A stretch of 64,000 nucleotides of DNA from a virus. The stretch spans positions 58,943 to 122,942 of the IMG/VR virus record IMGVR_UViG_3300030333_008604. The stretch is one strand, 5' to 3'. How positions within the stretch are numbered: position 1 is the first letter of the stretch; every line of letters starts with the position of its first letter. The position numbers were made by a program, and so were the translations under genes. This document shows, piece by piece, positions 38,200 to 45,317 of this stretch. The notes under the pieces were generated by a model, which had not been told where the DNA came from, ran no database searches, and was given only the letters and a program-made list of their open reading frames with translations.

Positions 38200-41100
38200 A
38201 TGAAGTTTGCTCACATAGCAGATACGCATATTCGCAATCTAAAATATCATTCAGAGTATAGAGAAGTATTTTCTAAGCTCTACGAAGACCTCAGAGAGAG
38301 GCAAGTGGACTACATTATCCACTGTGGGGACATCGCGCACACAAAAACTCAAATTAGTCCTGAGTTCGTTGAGATGTGTTCTGATTTCTTGAGAAATTTA
38401 GCCGATATCGCCCCAACTTATATTATTCTTGGCAATCATGACGGGAACCTAAGAAACTCCAATCGCCAGGACGCTCTGACTCCTATTGTCAGTGCTCTTA
38501 ATCACCCAGACTTGTTTTTGCTAAAGAACAGTGGCGAAGTCGACCTAGACGAAACGTTTACTATCAATGTTTTGTCTGTTTTCGATCGCGATAACTGGAT
38601 TGTGCCATCAAATCCGGATAGAGTAAACATTGCCTTGTATCATGGCTCGATTAGTGGTGTTACTACTGATACTGGCTGGAAAATGGAGAATGGAGAAGAT
38701 GATATTAATATCTTTAATAGCTTTGACTATGGCTTTCTTGGCGATATACACAAAACCAATCAAACGCTCGATAAAGCCGGAAAGGTGCGATATCCAGGTT
38801 CAACAGTACAGCAAAACCATGGAGAAACAAACGACAAGGGTTTTCTACTATGGGACATTCTAGATCATGATAACTTTGTTTGCGAGCACGTGGTTATTGA
38901 AAATCCAAAACCTTTTATCACCATTAAACTTACCCCAAAAGGTCGCATCCCTAGTAAGACTAAAATAGTGCCCGGTGCCCGAGTCCGCCTTGTGTCGGAA
39001 AATAACCTTCCTCTGGATTCAGTTAGAAAAGTTGTAGATGCAGTCAAGGCCAGATTCCAGCCAGAGACTGTAACTTATCTCAACAGATCCGCCGGCGAAT
39101 ACAGAAGCATGGAGGGTCTAACTGATAGTTTGAAAAAGGATGACTTAAGGGATCCAATTGTTCAAGAGAGCTTGATTAAAGAATACTTGGAAGATTTCCA
39201 GCCTAGCGAGAAAACCTTAAAGCAAGTTTACGAAATGAACAAGAAATATAACGCTCTCGTTGAAAAAGATGAAGAGGTGTTTCGAAATATCAATTGGAAG
39301 CTAAAAAAACTAGAGTGGGACAATCTCTTTAATTACGGAGAGGGTAACTGCATAAATTTCGAAAATTTTGATGGCGTTGTTGGCATTCTAGGAAAAAACT
39401 TTTCTGGAAAATCTAGTATTATTGATAGCTTGTTGTACACGATCTACAACACTACTTCGAAAAATGAAAGAAAGAATCTCAATTTAATCAATCAAAACAA
39501 AGATGAGTGCCGAGGGTACGTTGAGATTGACGTGGGCACGAAGACTTACACAATTGAAAGAACAAGCGACAAATATACTAAAAAGTTAAAGGGCAGAGCG
39601 ACTCTAGAAGCCAAGACAGATGTTGAATTCAACATTATCGACACCGTAACCGGTGAGACTGAGTCTCTCAACGGAACAAGTCGAATGGAGACTGACAAGA
39701 ACATTAGAAAGATCTTTGGGACAGTAGAGGACTTTCTTATGACGTCTATGGCCAGCCAGCTAGATTCGCTAGCCTACATTAACGAAGGGTCTATGCGTCG
39801 AAAAGAAATTCTAGCTAAATTTCTCGATCTTGAGTTTTTTGATAGAAAATTTAAGATGATAAAGGAAGACAGCTCTCATCTTGCGGGCGCCCTCAAACGT
39901 CTTTCCGGACGTGATTACCCAGAAGAGATCTCTGAGTCGAGGACTGAGTTAGCCCGGGCCGAAGCAGAGCTTTCTGTCAATGAGAGGCAGCTCGAAAGTC
40001 TAGATTCGCAGCACCTTGCTGCTCTGGCACAGGTCACAAACCTTCAGGAGCAGATCGATTCTGCGCCGAAAGAGTTTATTGATATTAAGAATGTAAACAA
40101 AAGATTGGATTCGAATCATCAGGCGATCACAGCTTTGAGCTTGGCCAACGAAAACAAAAGAGATGAATTGGAGTCGGAAAAACAATTTCTTGAAAAAATT
40201 GAAAATTTTGTTTCAAACTTTGATATTGATTTGTTTAATAAGAAGAAAGAAGTGCTTGATGAGCATATGGCAACTTTGGAAAAGATTGACTTAGAGATAA
40301 GTCAGTATGAGACAAAAAAAGAACAAATAGATAATAAGATCGAAAGACTTAAAAGGGTTCCATGTTCGTATTCTGATCGCGATAAATGTCTTTTCGTTAA
40401 AGATGCACGTCGCTCTCTAGAAGACGTTGCGAATGTTAAAATAAACATGAATCAGCTTACTTTGTCGAAGAGCACCTTGGGGCGAAAAATTGAGGAACTG
40501 AACCCAACACAAGTCGAAGAATATATTAACAAATATGAGCTTATTCTAGAGAAAAAGATGCACCATAAGAATGTTGTGTCTTCTTTGGAGTTGAAGATTG
40601 AAAAGAACAAAACAAAGCTGATGCAATTGCAAAAGCAGAGTGATGAACTAAGCACCAAGCAAGACATCTACGAGCAAAACAAGGAGGCAATTGAAGATTT
40701 CGAAAGCCTGCTTTTGAGAAAACAAGAGATGGATAGCGAGCTAGAATCATTAATCCTGGAGAAAGAAACTGCACGAAAGAAAGTTTTAGAGCTTTACAAG
40801 AATACTGGAAGCTTGGAGCAAAAGCACAACGAAATTATTGAACAAGAACAAAGCTTTTGTGATTTAGAGAATGAGTATACGATTTCTGACTTATACATGC
40901 GCTGCATGCATCCAAATGGCGTATCGTATGACGTTATTAAAAAGAGGTTGCCTCTGATTAACGATGAGATTTCTAAAATTTTGACCAACATTGTTGATTT
41001 TGAGGTGTTCTTCGAGAGTGACGAAAAGAAGCTTGATATTCTTCTAAAGCACCCGAAGCACGACCCTCGCCCTATTGAGATGGGCTCAGGCGCAGAAAAA

Positions 41101-41355
41101 ACAATTGCGGCCATGGCCATTCGATTGGCGCTGTTGAACGTTTCAACTCTTCCCAAGAGCGATATTTTTATCCTAGATGAGCCAGGCACTTCGCTGGACG
41201 CAGAGAATATGGACGGTTTTATCCATATTCTGGATATGATTAAGTCACAGTTTAGAACTGTAATCTTAATTTCGCACCTGGATAGCCTCAAGGACACTGT
41301 GGACAGCCAGATACTTATTGAGAAACAGAAAGGTGTAGCTAGTGTGAATGAATAA
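38200..41355 (+). CDS. Fused Mre11-like nuclease and Rad50-like ATPase (SbcD-SbcC / gp47-gp46 fusion)
   Basis: One 1051-aa chain holds both halves of the complex. Residues 1 to about 340 are a calcineurin-like phosphoesterase with the Mre11 motifs: D8-x-H10 (IADTH), G-D44 (HCGDIAH), G-N79-H80-D81, H148 (LYHGS) and GDIH at 181-184. Residues about 360-1051 are the Rad50/SbcC part: Walker A GKNFSGKS at 398-405, long coiled coils about 550-930, the ABC signature MGSGAEKT at 961-968, and Walker B FILDEP with D993/E994. The coiled-coil apex carries C722-x7-C730 and not the usual C-x-x-C zinc hook. In T4, gp46 and gp47 are separate and process DNA ends for recombination-dependent replication. GGAG precedes the ATG by 7 bases. 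Confidence 0.95.
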   Translation: MKFAHIADTHIRNLKYHSEYREVFSKLYEDLRERQVDYIIHCGDIAHTKTQISPEFVEMCSDFLRNLADIAPTYIILGNHDGNLRNSNRQDALTPIVSALNHPDLFLLKNSGEVDLDETFTINVLSVFDRDNWIVPSNPDRVNIALYHGSISGVTTDTGWKMENGEDDINIFNSFDYGFLGDIHKTNQTLDKAGKVRYPGSTVQQNHGETNDKGFLLWDILDHDNFVCEHVVIENPKPFITIKLTPKGRIPSKTKIVPGARVRLVSENNLPLDSVRKVVDAVKARFQPETVTYLNRSAGEYRSMEGLTDSLKKDDLRDPIVQESLIKEYLEDFQPSEKTLKQVYEMNKKYNALVEKDEEVFRNINWKLKKLEWDNLFNYGEGNCINFENFDGVVGILGKNFSGKSSIIDSLLYTIYNTTSKNERKNLNLINQNKDECRGYVEIDVGTKTYTIERTSDKYTKKLKGRATLEAKTDVEFNIIDTVTGETESLNGTSRMETDKNIRKIFGTVEDFLMTSMASQLDSLAYINEGSMRRKEILAKFLDLEFFDRKFKMIKEDSSHLAGALKRLSGRDYPEEISESRTELARAEAELSVNERQLESLDSQHLAALAQVTNLQEQIDSAPKEFIDIKNVNKRLDSNHQAITALSLANENKRDELESEKQFLEKIENFVSNFDIDLFNKKKEVLDEHMATLEKIDLEISQYETKKEQIDNKIERLKRVPCSYSDRDKCLFVKDARRSLEDVANVKINMNQLTLSKSTLGRKIEELNPTQVEEYINKYELILEKKMHHKNVVSSLELKIEKNKTKLMQLQKQSDELSTKQDIYEQNKEAIEDFESLLLRKQEMDSELESLILEKETARKKVLELYKNTGSLEQKHNEIIEQEQSFCDLENEYTISDLYMRCMHPNGVSYDVIKKRLPLINDEISKILTNIVDFEVFFESDEKKLDILLKHPKHDPRPIEMGSGAEKTIAAMAIRLALLNVSTLPKSDIFILDEPGTSLDAENMDGFIHILDMIKSQFRTVILISHLDSLKDTVDSQILIEKQKGVASVNE

Positions 41356-41362
41356 GCAGGAC

Positions 41363-41400
41363 GTTTCTCCTTATAAAACTATTTATACAAAAGGAGAAAC
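41363..41400 (+). promoter_or_regulatory. Hairpin sequestering the Shine-Dalgarno of the holin-like gene
   Basis: GTTTCTCCTT at 41363-41372 is the exact reverse complement of AAGGAGAAAC at 41391-41400, a perfect 10-bp stem with an 18-base loop. The right arm contains the AAGGAG ribosome-binding site of the gene starting at 41404, so folding of a long transcript would block it. No T-run follows, so it is not a typical terminator. The loop contains a CTATTTATA motif. A transcript begun inside the loop would lack the left arm and be translatable, as known for T4 genes e and soc. Confidence 0.6.
41379..41387 (+). promoter_or_regulatory. CTATTTATA promoter-like motif
   Basis: The motif lies in the loop of the hairpin at 41363-41400, 16 bases before the ATG of the holin-like gene. 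Equivalent motifs follow two strong terminators elsewhere in the window, which argues for a promoter element. On the other strand it reads TATAAATAG, like the T4 late promoter core, but no minus-strand genes exist here. Confidence 0.4.
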
Positions 41401-41403
41401 ATC

Positions 41404-41616
41404 ATGGCTAGAGTCAAGGCATTTTTAGACAAATACGTAGAAAAGTTTATTTCTAGAAAATTTTTAGCATGGGGCGTTGCAACGTACCTCATTGCAACTG
41501 GTTCCTTAACCAGTGACAACTGGGTCGCAGTTACTTTGACCTATATTGGTTCTGAGGCGCTTGTTGATCTCGCTGTTCGTTGGAAACATGGTGGTGATCG
41601 TCGCAATCTTCCCTAG
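41404..41616 (+). CDS. Small membrane protein, holin-like (70 aa)
   Basis: Two hydrophobic segments are visible: residues about 20-33 (FLAWGVATYLIATGS) and 40-57 (WVAVTLTYIGSEALVDLA). The N terminus is basic and amphipathic and the C terminus is charged (RWKHGGDRRN). The size, two short membrane passes and charged tail fit a class of small phage holins, and the neighbours are two more membrane or secreted small proteins. It would form lesions in the inner membrane that let lysis begin. The ribosome-binding site AAGGAG lies in a perfect hairpin, suggesting controlled expression. No endolysin is found in the window, so the lysis assignment stays tentative. Confidence 0.6.
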   Translation: MARVKAFLDKYVEKFISRKFLAWGVATYLIATGSLTSDNWVAVTLTYIGSEALVDLAVRWKHGGDRRNLP

Positions 41617-41624
41617 GGGGTTTT

Positions 41625-42035
41625 ATGCTTGTTTTAAAAAAAATATGGTCATGGCTTAAACACTATTGGCATGTGCCTCTTCTCGTAGTTCTAGTTGTTG
41701 TATTTTCTTTGCTTCTCGGTAGATCCCCCAACAAGAAGTTGTGGGAAGTTGTTGACAAGCAGAGAGATGCGCATAAAAAAGAGCTTGAGATTTTAGAACA
41801 GGCCGCGGCCGAAAAGAGAAAAACTCAAGAAGAGGCGGCTAAAAAGCACACCGACACTTTAAAAAATATTGAAAAAGAGTATAATATAGAGATAGAAAAG
41901 CTAGAAGAAGAGAAAAAGAAAGAAATCAACGATTTGGCAGAAAAACACCAAGACCGCCCTGATGAACTAGCAAGAGCGGTCGCAGCGGCCCTGAGTGCGG
42001 AATACTCAAAAACTGAATGGGAGAGAAAGCAGTGA
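41625..42035 (+). CDS. Membrane-anchored coiled-coil protein, spanin-like (136 aa)
   Basis: The protein has one N-terminal membrane segment (residues about 16-32, HVPLLVVLVVVFSLLLG) followed by about 80 residues of Lys/Glu/Ala-rich heptads, predicted coiled coil, and a short tail. This is the architecture of inner-membrane spanins (Rz type), with the coiled coil in the periplasm, although no family signature was recognised. It follows the holin-like gene by 8 bases. Its TGA overlaps the GTG start of the next gene. An alternative is an unrelated structural or membrane protein. Confidence 0.6.
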   Translation: MLVLKKIWSWLKHYWHVPLLVVLVVVFSLLLGRSPNKKLWEVVDKQRDAHKKELEILEQAAAEKRKTQEEAAKKHTDTLKNIEKEYNIEIEKLEEEKKKEINDLAEKHQDRPDELARAVAAALSAEYSKTEWERKQ

Positions 42036-42367
42036 AAATTAAGAAAAGCCGGCTAAGGCAGATTATTAAAGAAGAATATAATAGGATAAATGAAGCCGAT
42101 CGACCAGAGTCAGAAGCGCCCCCACAAGATGCCGCGCCTGAGATGAGAGATATACCCGCAGAGATCGATGACCACTTGAATAAGGCGTCCGTGCTCATTT
42201 CACAGCTTAAAAGAGAGCTGTCTTCCAGATCAAAGCAGCCCGATCGTCAATTTAGAAGCATGAATAAAACATGTGATGAATTAGCGTTATCAATCGCCAA
42301 GATGGCAGAGGGCGCTTGGGGCCAGGCCGCGCCACAGATTGAAATGGATCCAGAGTCAGAACTTTAG
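42032..42367 (+). CDS. Small protein with KIKKSRLRQIIKEE N terminus, candidate capsid-targeted protein (111 aa)
   Basis: An in-frame ATG lies at 42017, but it has no ribosome-binding site. The GTG at 42032 has GGGAG 9 bases upstream, makes a GTGA overlap with the previous stop, and starts the protein at MKIKKSRLRQIIKEEYN, matching the N terminus of the 114-aa protein (37801) position for position. The motif is followed by RINE|AD, which fits the (I/L)-x-E|A rule of T4 prohead protease. The rest is Pro/Glu/Asp-rich, then a helical segment (ASVLISQLKRELSS, CDELALSIAKMAEG). I infer a protein carried into the prohead; this is not shown. Confidence 0.65.
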   Translation: MKIKKSRLRQIIKEEYNRINEADRPESEAPPQDAAPEMRDIPAEIDDHLNKASVLISQLKRELSSRSKQPDRQFRSMNKTCDELALSIAKMAEGAWGQAAPQIEMDPESEL

Positions 42368-42375
42368 AGGCAGAA

Positions 42376-42855
42376 ATGTACAAAAAAACCTTGTCGATTA
42401 TTTTGGCATTTTTAATGACCGCCATTCCAGTCTTCGCTCATGCTGAAGAGGCTAGCCCAACGGTTCCAAGCCTTTCTGGGCGAGTCACTGATCTTTCTTT
42501 GGGCCAGCCGGCTCCCTATTCTGGTGTCTTGCTAGACCCCATCGCCGCATCTAGAATGTTGGTCGACCAGAAGTACCTAAAGCTGGAGACCGAACTTAAG
42601 CTAAGAAAAGAATTTCAGTCGCAATTAGCCTCGAAAAGGCTGGCCTTTGACCTTTTAAAGTCAGAGCACGACGCGCTAAAAAAAATACACGTTGAGACGC
42701 TCAAGATTCGAGACCAGCAGATTACTGACCTTAATTTACTCTTAAAAGAAGAGATGGGAAGCGACAACACTCATTGGTGGGTCTTAGGTGGTGTCGCTAT
42801 CGGGATTGTTTTATCAATCGCAACTTTTTATGCTAGTGTAGAAATCGCAAAGTGA
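42376..42855 (+). CDS. Secreted/membrane protein with signal peptide and C-terminal anchor (159 aa)
   Basis: Residues 1-23 look like a signal peptide (basic MYKKTL, hydrophobic SIILAFLMTAIPVF, AHA cleavage site after residue 23). The middle is helical and charged (KYLKLETELKLRKEFQSQL, about 70-130). A second membrane segment lies at about 134-155 (WWVLGGVAIGIVLSIATFYA). The topology therefore places the middle region in the periplasm with a C-terminal membrane anchor. Together with the two preceding genes this looks like part of a lysis or envelope module. AGAGGCAG precedes the ATG. Its stop overlaps the GTG of the next gene. Confidence 0.65.
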   Translation: MYKKTLSIILAFLMTAIPVFAHAEEASPTVPSLSGRVTDLSLGQPAPYSGVLLDPIAASRMLVDQKYLKLETELKLRKEFQSQLASKRLAFDLLKSEHDALKKIHVETLKIRDQQITDLNLLLKEEMGSDNTHWWVLGGVAIGIVLSIATFYASVEIAK

Positions 42856-43247
42856 AGAAAAGAGACTATGATTATATAGCCAGATTAGAGCGTGCGATTG
42901 AGGAGAAGTATGGCCCGACAGCTATACAAAATCCTGCAGGCTCCTGGAGTAAAGAAAAAGAAGAGGCCTATCTAGAGCAGCTTAGAGAATTTGTTGATAA
43001 GCAGAGAAAGACTGAGGACGATTCAGCCTTGGAAGATGTTGGTGGGTTTTTAATTTCTCGTAAACTACTTAATAAAGAGACAATTTTAACTTGTCCGGTG
43101 TGCAGTAGCAAAATTAAAACAGCCAAGGATGATATTTGTATTTTAAAATTTGAATGCTGCGAAAAATGTTATATAAAATTTGTAGAAGACAGAGAAGAAC
43201 GATGGTTCAGCGGATGGAGGCCAGAAAATGTCGCAAAAAAATTATGA
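42852..43247 (+). CDS. Zinc-ribbon-like protein preceding terminase (131 aa)
   Basis: Starts at a GTG overlapping the previous stop (GTGA). The first half is acidic and helical; the second has CPVC at 81-84, C96, CC at 102-103 and C106, consistent with a small zinc-binding domain. The C terminus WFSGWRPENV is aromatic. I have seen similar small zinc-ribbon genes near terminase in T4-type phages but cannot name one. It overlaps the next gene by 20 bases. A role in packaging or gene regulation is possible, and neither is supported by a specific motif. Confidence 0.65.
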   Translation: MKKRDYDYIARLERAIEEKYGPTAIQNPAGSWSKEKEEAYLEQLREFVDKQRKTEDDSALEDVGGFLISRKLLNKETILTCPVCSSKIKTAKDDICILKFECCEKCYIKFVEDREERWFSGWRPENVAKKL

Positions 43248-43737
43248 ATTAATTCAAGGAATCATGCAAGCTGCCGCCGACGCATATGACGGCGCCCTTG
43301 ATGAGAAAGGAGAGCCTCTTAAAATAGGCCTCAAGAGAGAAGAGGGTCATCCTGTTTATGATTCACGCATGATTGACGGCTTTAAGGTTCGGTGTGATGG
43401 AACTCACTTGATGGTGACTTATCAATCTGAAATAAAACTAAGAGACGTTTATGCTACAAAGCTAGAAGACGAGCTAGAAAGCACTTTTAGTGATATTGTT
43501 TCTTACCTAAAGAAAAGGTATAACGCTTTAACTGGCAAGAGGTTGAGCCTGTCTCCCACGGGCGAGTGTGATGCATTAGTACAAAAAACCAGCAATGTGC
43601 GAGTTTTTGTAGTCGCCAAGAAAGTTTATAGAATTGGTGGGTTGTCGGGAGTTGAAAATCGCCTCTCACCTAGCAAGAATAATCTTGACGCTGCTTTTAA
43701 CGACTTTCTTGCACAGGGTGGCAGTGGTGGGCGGTAG
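43228..43737 (+). CDS. Unassigned protein directly before terminase (169 aa)
   Basis: The sequence contains LIQGIMQAAADAYDGA at the start, a beta-rich core (FKVRCDGTHLMVTYQSEI), a helical KLEDELESTFSDIVSYLKKR segment, and a Gly/Ser-rich end. The gene ends two bases before the terminase ATG, a position often taken by small terminase subunits or head-completion proteins in T4-type gene orders, but no gp16 signature is evident, so the product is left unassigned. Confidence 0.6.
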   Translation: MSQKNYELIQGIMQAAADAYDGALDEKGEPLKIGLKREEGHPVYDSRMIDGFKVRCDGTHLMVTYQSEIKLRDVYATKLEDELESTFSDIVSYLKKRYNALTGKRLSLSPTGECDALVQKTSNVRVFVVAKKVYRIGGLSGVENRLSPSKNNLDAAFNDFLAQGGSGGR

Positions 43738-43739
43738 CA

Positions 43740-45314
43740 ATGACGGCTCAGCTTACCAAGCAACAGATAATTAAAGAAGTCGTTAGATCCGGAAAAGATC
43801 CTAAGTATTTTATTAATAACTACGCTAAGATTTCTCACCCGATGAAGGGCTTGATCCCGTTCAAGACTTATGACTTTCAGGGAGATCTTTTAGAGGACTT
43901 CAATGATCATCGCTTCACGATCGTTCTAAAAGCTCGCCAGTTAGGTATTTCTACAATAACTGCAGCATATATCGCTTGGCTTATGATGTTTCACCGCGAT
44001 AAAAATGTCTTAGTTATCGCAACTAAATTTCAAACCGCGTCGAACTTAGTCAAAAAAGTTAAGTCGATACACAAAAACCTTCCCGACTGGTTGCGCATTT
44101 CAAATATTGCAATCGACAACAGGACATCTTTTGAGCTATCCAACGGATCTCAAATAAAAGCCGCGGCAACTAGTGGTGACGCCGGCCGTTCAGAAGCTCT
44201 TTCTTTGTTGGTTATTGATGAGGCGGCTCACGTCGATGGATTAGATGATTTATGGACAGGCTTGTATCCCACCTTGTCAACCGGTGGTCGATGCATCGCT
44301 CTTTCTACTCCAAACGGCGTTGGGAACTGGTTTCATCAAACTTGCGTCGACGCTGAGATAGACAGCAACGACTTTCACTTGGTCACGTTGCCGTGGGATG
44401 TCCATCCCGACCGGGGCAAAGAGTGGTTTGACAATGAAACAAAAAACATGTCTCGTAGGCAAATTGCACAGGAGCTTGAGTGTAACTTTAACATGTCAGG
44501 AGAAACCGTATTCCACCCCGAGGATATGGAATTAATTCAGCAAAATTTGTGCGATCCTAAATACAAGACCGGTTTTGATAGAAATTTGTGGATATGGGAA
44601 GAGCACAGCCCTGAGTACACTTACAGCCTATCTGCAGATGTCGCTCGTGGCGACGGCCAAGACTTTTCTACGTTTGCTGTTTTTAAAATAGAGACGGACG
44701 AAGTTGTTGCAGAATATAAAGGCAAGCCGACACCTGATATTTTTGCTAATATGTTGAATGAAGTCGGTAAAGAGTATGGGACCTGCATGATTGTTGTCGA
44801 AAACAACTCTGTTGGGTGGGCAGTCTTAAACAAGCTGGAAGAATATGGATATCCAAATATATATTATTCAAAAAAATCAACACACGAATATATCGACCCG
44901 CTTCTTTCACAGACATCTGGCGTCATCGCCGGCTTTACAAACTCGCAAAAGACAAGACCTCTCGTTATAGCCAAAATGGAAGAGTTTGTTAGAAATAAAC
45001 TAATTAAGATAAAATCAAAAAGATTATTTAATGAGATGAAAACTTTTGTTTGGCACAATGGCAAGCCGGAGGCTATGAAAAAGCATAATGATGACTTAGT
45101 CATTGCTTATGCGATCGGCTGTTGGATCAAAGACACAGCCTATTCTGTTAATCAGCGAAACGTTGCCTATCAAAGGGCCTTTTTGTCTTCTATAAATACT
45201 TCGAACACAACACTAAACACTTCTATCAAAGGTATGTTAGGATATAACAAGCCACTAGAAGATAAAGAAAATAAAGAAAACTACAAAGAATTTGCCTGGC
45301 TCTTGAAAGGATAA
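43740..45314 (+). CDS. 17: Terminase large subunit, gp17-like
   Basis: The 524-aa protein has the two-domain layout of a packaging motor. The N-terminal ATPase shows a Walker-A region KARQLGIST (64-72) in which the usual GKT/S lysine is missing and K64 is upstream; Walker B LLVIDEAA with D160/E161; and the coupling motif ALSTPNG (about 186-192). The C-terminal RNase-H-like nuclease has D300 in SADVARGDG, E354 in VVENN, and D451/D452 in HNDDLVIAYA. It cuts and pumps DNA into proheads through the portal, encoded immediately downstream. Start: ATG 2 bases after the upstream stop; no strong ribosome-binding site is evident. Confidence 0.95.
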   Translation: MTAQLTKQQIIKEVVRSGKDPKYFINNYAKISHPMKGLIPFKTYDFQGDLLEDFNDHRFTIVLKARQLGISTITAAYIAWLMMFHRDKNVLVIATKFQTASNLVKKVKSIHKNLPDWLRISNIAIDNRTSFELSNGSQIKAAATSGDAGRSEALSLLVIDEAAHVDGLDDLWTGLYPTLSTGGRCIALSTPNGVGNWFHQTCVDAEIDSNDFHLVTLPWDVHPDRGKEWFDNETKNMSRRQIAQELECNFNMSGETVFHPEDMELIQQNLCDPKYKTGFDRNLWIWEEHSPEYTYSLSADVARGDGQDFSTFAVFKIETDEVVAEYKGKPTPDIFANMLNEVGKEYGTCMIVVENNSVGWAVLNKLEEYGYPNIYYSKKSTHEYIDPLLSQTSGVIAGFTNSQKTRPLVIAKMEEFVRNKLIKIKSKRLFNEMKTFVWHNGKPEAMKKHNDDLVIAYAIGCWIKDTAYSVNQRNVAYQRAFLSSINTSNTTLNTSIKGMLGYNKPLEDKENKENYKEFAWLLKG

Positions 45315-45317
45315 AAC

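Noticed and set aside
40363-40389. Rad50 zinc hook
   Set aside because: The cysteines are spaced C-x7-C and not C-x-x-C, so a canonical zinc hook is not claimed.
40794-41297. 167-aa minus-strand ORF inside the Mre11-Rad50 gene
   Set aside because: It lies fully antisense to a conserved ATPase domain, has no ribosome-binding site and no recognisable product; a shadow of codon use.
42017-42031. Upstream ATG for the 111-aa protein
   Set aside because: No Shine-Dalgarno; the GTG at 42032 has one and aligns with the N terminus of the 114-aa protein.
45191-45198. TATAAATA, T4 late promoter core, inside terminase
   Set aside because: It is within coding sequence, 120 bases from the portal start, and could be chance in AT-rich sequence.
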